Made by a program: the position numbers and the translations under genes. This document shows, in pieces, positions 32,186-34,089 of a DNA stretch of 34,089 nt. The notes below the pieces were generated by a model that saw only the letters and a list, made by a program, of their open reading frames with translations, was not told where the DNA came from and did not search any database. Within the stretch, counting starts at the first letter, position 1. Each line of letters starts with the position of its first letter. Source of the stretch: an uncultured Faecalibacterium sp. (GTDB lineage: Bacteria; Bacillota; Clostridia; Oscillospirales; Ruminococcaceae); the NCBI GenBank assembly GCA_934540955.1, contig CAKTCY010000018.1, forward strand, positions 1 to 34,089, written 5' to 3'.

Positions 32186-32223
32186 AAAAAAAGAGGCATT
32201 GCCGTTGAAACAGCAGTGCCTCT
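32186..32223 (-). terminator. Leader terminator (attenuator) of the uracil permease mRNA
   Basis: In the mRNA, AGAGGCA (complement of 32217-32223) pairs with TGCCTCT (complement of 32192-32198), with a possible inner TGC/GCA stem, followed by seven U. It lies 5 nt after the stop of the leader ORF and 27 nt before the permease ATG, so it can only act as an attenuator. Confidence 0.8.
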
Positions 32224-32228
32224 GAATT

Positions 32229-32294
32229 TCAGGAACAAGACCTCCACACAAAAACGGGAAAGAAGCAGCTATGCAGTCGCTCGCGCTCGAACAT
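32229..32294 (-). CDS. Leader peptide, pyrL-like (21 aa)
   Basis: A short ORF between the permease promoter and its leader terminator. GGGGAGG (complement of 32301-32307) stands 6 nt before ATG 32294, one of the best Shine-Dalgarno sites in the window. The peptide starts MFERERLHSC and has FFPVFVW at residues 11-17, encoded by a U-rich tract (TTC TTT CCC GTT TTT GTG); it ends SCS. TGA (32229-32231) is 5 nt from the terminator stem, so a ribosome at the stop would mask the stem. The layout equals E. coli pyrL (pyrBI attenuator), which also has a U-rich FFFP stretch. Function is inferred. Confidence 0.65.
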   Translation of the reverse strand: MFERERLHSCFFPVFVWRSCS

Positions 32295-32380
32295 TGTGCT
32301 CCTCCCCTTCTTTTTGTGTTCCTTCCAACAACCGGAAACCGCTCCGGCAAGGCAGCAGCAGCGCCGCGGCCTTTTTTATA

Positions 32381-32409
32381 AGTATAGCAGATTTTGGGCT
32401 TTCCAGCAA
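32381..32409 (-). promoter_or_regulatory. Promoter of the uracil permease transcript
   Basis: Minus strand: TTGCTG (32404-32409), 17-nt spacer, extended TGC-TATACT (32381-32386). Predicted +1 about 32374, giving a 215-nt leader. Within it, a 9-bp stem (ACACAAAAA of 32246-32254 with 32311-32319) would enclose the leader-peptide Shine-Dalgarno. Confidence 0.75.
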
Positions 32410-32460
32410 GGTGTTGACAGCTTTTTCTTGCCTGTTGCGCCGCGCCGCCGGCTGCAGGGG

Positions 32461-32489
32461 TTGCGCTTTGGGGCGGAATCGCCTATAAT
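32461..32489 (+). promoter_or_regulatory. Promoter of the cysteine desulfurase gene
   Basis: TTGCGC (32461-32466), 17-nt spacer, perfect TATAAT (32484-32489). ATAGAGCC (32488-32495) is an 8-bp inverted match to GGCTCTAT over the ribosome binding site and start (32538-32545). Confidence 0.75.
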
Positions 32490-32543
32490 AGAGCCTGTTC
32501 TTATTTCCTACTATCATAATGTGTTGATATCACAGGAGGCTCT

Positions 32544-33665
32544 ATGCTTTATCTGGATTATTCTGCCAACACCCCCGTGGACGAGGCGGTGCTGCAATGC
32601 TTCTGCGAAGCCGAGCGGCGTTACCCGGGCAACGCCAACGCCTACCATCAGGCAGGTGCTGCCGCAAAGGCTGCTATAAACGAGGCGACCCGCAGCATCG
32701 CCCGCTGTCTGGGGGCACCGCCTGCGGGCATTATCTATACCTCCGGTGCAAGCGAAGCCAACAACCTTGCCGTAAAGGGGCTGGCAGCGCTGGGAAGCAC
32801 AACGGGCAGGCATATCCTCTCTACCCCGCTGGAGCATTCGTCCGTCAGCGGCAGTCTGGAGGCGCTGCAAAAGCAGGGGTACGAGGTGGAACTGCTGGAC
32901 CTCCTGCCAGACGGCACGGTGGACCTTGCAGACCTGAAAAAGCGGCTGCGTCCGGACACCGTACTGGTGGCTGTGACCGCCGTGGACAGCGAGTTAGGTG
33001 TAGTGCAGCCCATTGCAGAGATCGCAGCGCTTTTAAAGGCGTATCCCAACTGCCATTTCCATGTGGATGCCACACAGGCTGTGGGGAAAATTCCTGTGCA
33101 GTTTGAGGGCATAGACACCATGAGCCTGACGGCCCATAAGCTTTACGGGCTCAACGGCATCGGTGTGCTGGTAAAGCGGCTGGGACTGGCACTGCCGCCC
33201 CTCATCCACGGCGGAGAGAGCACTACTCCCTACCGCAGCGGCACGCCCACCGTAGCGCTTGCCTGCTCGCTGGCGCTGGCTTTGGAAAAAGCTACTGCGG
33301 AGCTGCCCACCCGCACCGCAGCCGTACGCAGCTTGAATGACCGGCTGCGCGCAGAGTTGGCCCGCTATCCAAGGGTGCGCATCAACAGCCCCGCAAACGC
33401 TGTGCCTCATATCCTGAACCTGAGCGTACAGGGCGTAAAGGGCACCGTGTTCCAGCGGGAATTGGACGCACGCGGGGTGTGTGTCTCGGTCAAATCGGCC
33501 TGTTCGTCCGACGGACTGCCCTCCCGGGCAGTGCTGGCGGTCAGTCAGGACCGGCGCAACGCCCTTTCCTCTTGGCGCATCAGCCTGAGCCACCTTACCA
33601 CAGAGGAGGAAGTGACCGCCTTTCTGCACGCCTTTGCAGACTGCTACAGCGCCCTGACCCGGTAA
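32544..33665 (+). CDS. Cysteine desulfurase (NifS/IscS-like aminotransferase class V)
   Basis: A 373-aa PLP enzyme mobilising sulfur from cysteine. YLDYSANTPVDEAV at the start; TSGASEANNLAVKG; HVDATQAVGK; the PLP lysine in SLTAHKLYGLNGIGVLV; the persulfide loop CVSVKSACSSDG with the catalytic Cys. No iscU or thiI neighbour is present, so the acceptor (Fe-S scaffold, tRNA thiolation or other) is open. AGGAGG lies 4 nt before ATG 32544. Monocistronic. Confidence 0.92.
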   Translation: MLYLDYSANTPVDEAVLQCFCEAERRYPGNANAYHQAGAAAKAAINEATRSIARCLGAPPAGIIYTSGASEANNLAVKGLAALGSTTGRHILSTPLEHSSVSGSLEALQKQGYEVELLDLLPDGTVDLADLKKRLRPDTVLVAVTAVDSELGVVQPIAEIAALLKAYPNCHFHVDATQAVGKIPVQFEGIDTMSLTAHKLYGLNGIGVLVKRLGLALPPLIHGGESTTPYRSGTPTVALACSLALALEKATAELPTRTAAVRSLNDRLRAELARYPRVRINSPANAVPHILNLSVQGVKGTVFQRELDARGVCVSVKSACSSDGLPSRAVLAVSQDRRNALSSWRISLSHLTTEEEVTAFLHAFADCYSALTR

Positions 33666-33711
33666 AAGAGCTGTGAAACAAAACCGCTTACAGCTGCCAT
33701 AAACAAACAAA

Positions 33712-33747
33712 AAAGACCTTCCCGCTCTCCGGAACGGGAAGGTCTTT
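33712..33747. terminator. Bidirectional terminator between cysteine desulfurase and tuf
   Basis: Perfect 13-bp stem AAAGACCTTCCCG (33712-33724) with 33735-33747, 10-nt loop, A and T runs on both sides, between convergent genes. Confidence 0.88.
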
Positions 33748-33789
33748 ATAATTGCTAGTTAGCCTTGGAACTTACGTTCAAGGACAAAA

Positions 33790-34089
33790 TCACTCAACGA
33801 TCTTGCCAACAACGCCGGAACCAACGGTACGGCCACCCTCACGGATAGCGAAACGCAGGCCCTCTTCCATAGCAACGGGGGTCAGCAGCTCAACGTGCAT
33901 CATGACGTTATCGCCGGGCATGCACATCTCGGTGCCTTCGGGCAGGGTGATGATGCCGGTCACGTCAGTGGTACGGAAGTAGAACTGAGGACGATAGTTG
34001 GAGAAGAAGGGAGTGTGACGGCCGCCTTCGTCCTTGGTCAGAACGTAGACCTGAGACTCGAAGACCTTGTGGGGATGGACAGAACCGGG
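33790..34089 (-). CDS. tuf: Elongation factor Tu, 3' part (cut by window edge)
   Basis: The last 99 codons of EF-Tu, in frame to the window edge. The EF-Tu domain III sequences [37 protein letters not shown] and [17 protein letters not shown] (given in parts) are diagnostic. It delivers aminoacyl-tRNA to the ribosome. Stop TGA at 33790-33792, 43 nt before the bidirectional terminator. Confidence 0.97.
   Translation of the reverse strand, partial: PGSVHPHKVFESQVYVLTKDEGGRHTPFFSNYRPQFYFRTTDVTGIITLPEGTEMCMPGDNVMMHVELLTPVAMEEGLRFAIREGGRTVGSGVVGKIVE

Noticed and set aside
32160..32380. PyrR-binding or T-box leader for the uracil permease
   Set aside because: I see neither the PyrR anti-antiterminator consensus nor T-box specifier and T-box sequences; the leader ORF model explains the arrangement better, although a diverged PyrR element cannot be fully excluded by eye.
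1..34089. Mobile elements, prophage, CRISPR arrays, tRNA or rRNA genes
   Set aside because: No transposase, integrase, phage structural or Cas motifs, no direct-repeat/spacer pattern and no cloverleaf sequence were seen; gene content is ordinary core genome.

Overview
The window looks like chromosomal core sequence from a GC-rich, anaerobic, low-G+C-lineage Firmicute (Oscillospirales, most like Faecalibacterium and relatives). This is inferred from gene content and order: YtfJ/YlmC-type genes, scpA-scpB-DUF2953-ytfJ-rluB, a mltG plus U32 hydroxylase pair, DUF4250, reverse rubrerythrin, and thyX instead of thyA. Promoters are mostly of the sigma-A type with 17-base spacers. There are no signs of prophage, transposase, CRISPR array, rRNA or tRNA. 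The window begins inside rpsB and ends inside tuf, both on the minus strand.

Layout. 1-5.5 kb: 5' part of rpsB with its promoter and leader, an LtaS-type sulfatase-fold membrane enzyme, a YlmC/YmxH PRC-barrel protein, a HAD hydrolase (+), a small DUF1540 Cys-rich protein, a YgbA-family protein and a flavodoxin. 5.5-13.7 kb: a long minus-strand run, pcrA-thyX-tmk-GNAT-mltG-trhP(U32)-acyltransferase, linking DNA repair, dTMP synthesis, peptidoglycan cleavage and tRNA hydroxylation. 13.8-16.7 kb: a GNAT gene diverges from a GntR/UTRA regulator that sits directly in front of pyrB and pyrI. 17.3-19.4 kb: a LytTR response regulator and GHKL kinase pair (AgrA/AgrC-like) with no autoinducer gene recognised beside it. 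19.5-25 kb: an NSS transporter, then M50 protease-scpA-scpB-DUF2953-ytfJ-rluB. 25-29.8 kb (+): rpmB, DUF4250, an esterase-fold protein lacking the nucleophile Ser, and csoR-copA copper homeostasis. 29.9-34.1 kb: PerR-type reverse rubrerythrin, uracil permease, NifS-like cysteine desulfurase and the end of tuf.

Most notable observations. (1) The uracil permease mRNA leader contains a 21-codon ORF with a near-ideal Shine-Dalgarno sequence, a U-rich FFPVFV stretch, and a stop codon 5 nt before an intrinsic terminator that precedes the permease. This is the architecture of the enterobacterial pyrL (pyrBI) UTP-sensing attenuator, here in a Firmicute. (2) A composite element of about 110 nt occurs three times, after pyrI, after the esterase and after copA: a hairpin with compensatory base changes, an AT-rich linker, then a terminator-like hairpin whose stem sequence is completely different in each copy. 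(3) A GTTA-N8-TAAC palindrome occurs three times around the flavodoxin and ygbA promoters, suggesting a small shared regulon. (4) The copA ORF ends with an in-frame CopZ domain that has its own strong internal Shine-Dalgarno and ATG. (5) Two Fur/PerR-like 7-1-7 boxes 33 bp apart sit on the rubrerythrin promoter.

Pyrimidine biology links several parts: pyrBI under a GntR/UTRA regulator, thyX-tmk, and the attenuated uracil permease. Redox and metal stress form the second theme: flavodoxin, YgbA, rubrerythrin, CsoR/CopA and the cysteine desulfurase.
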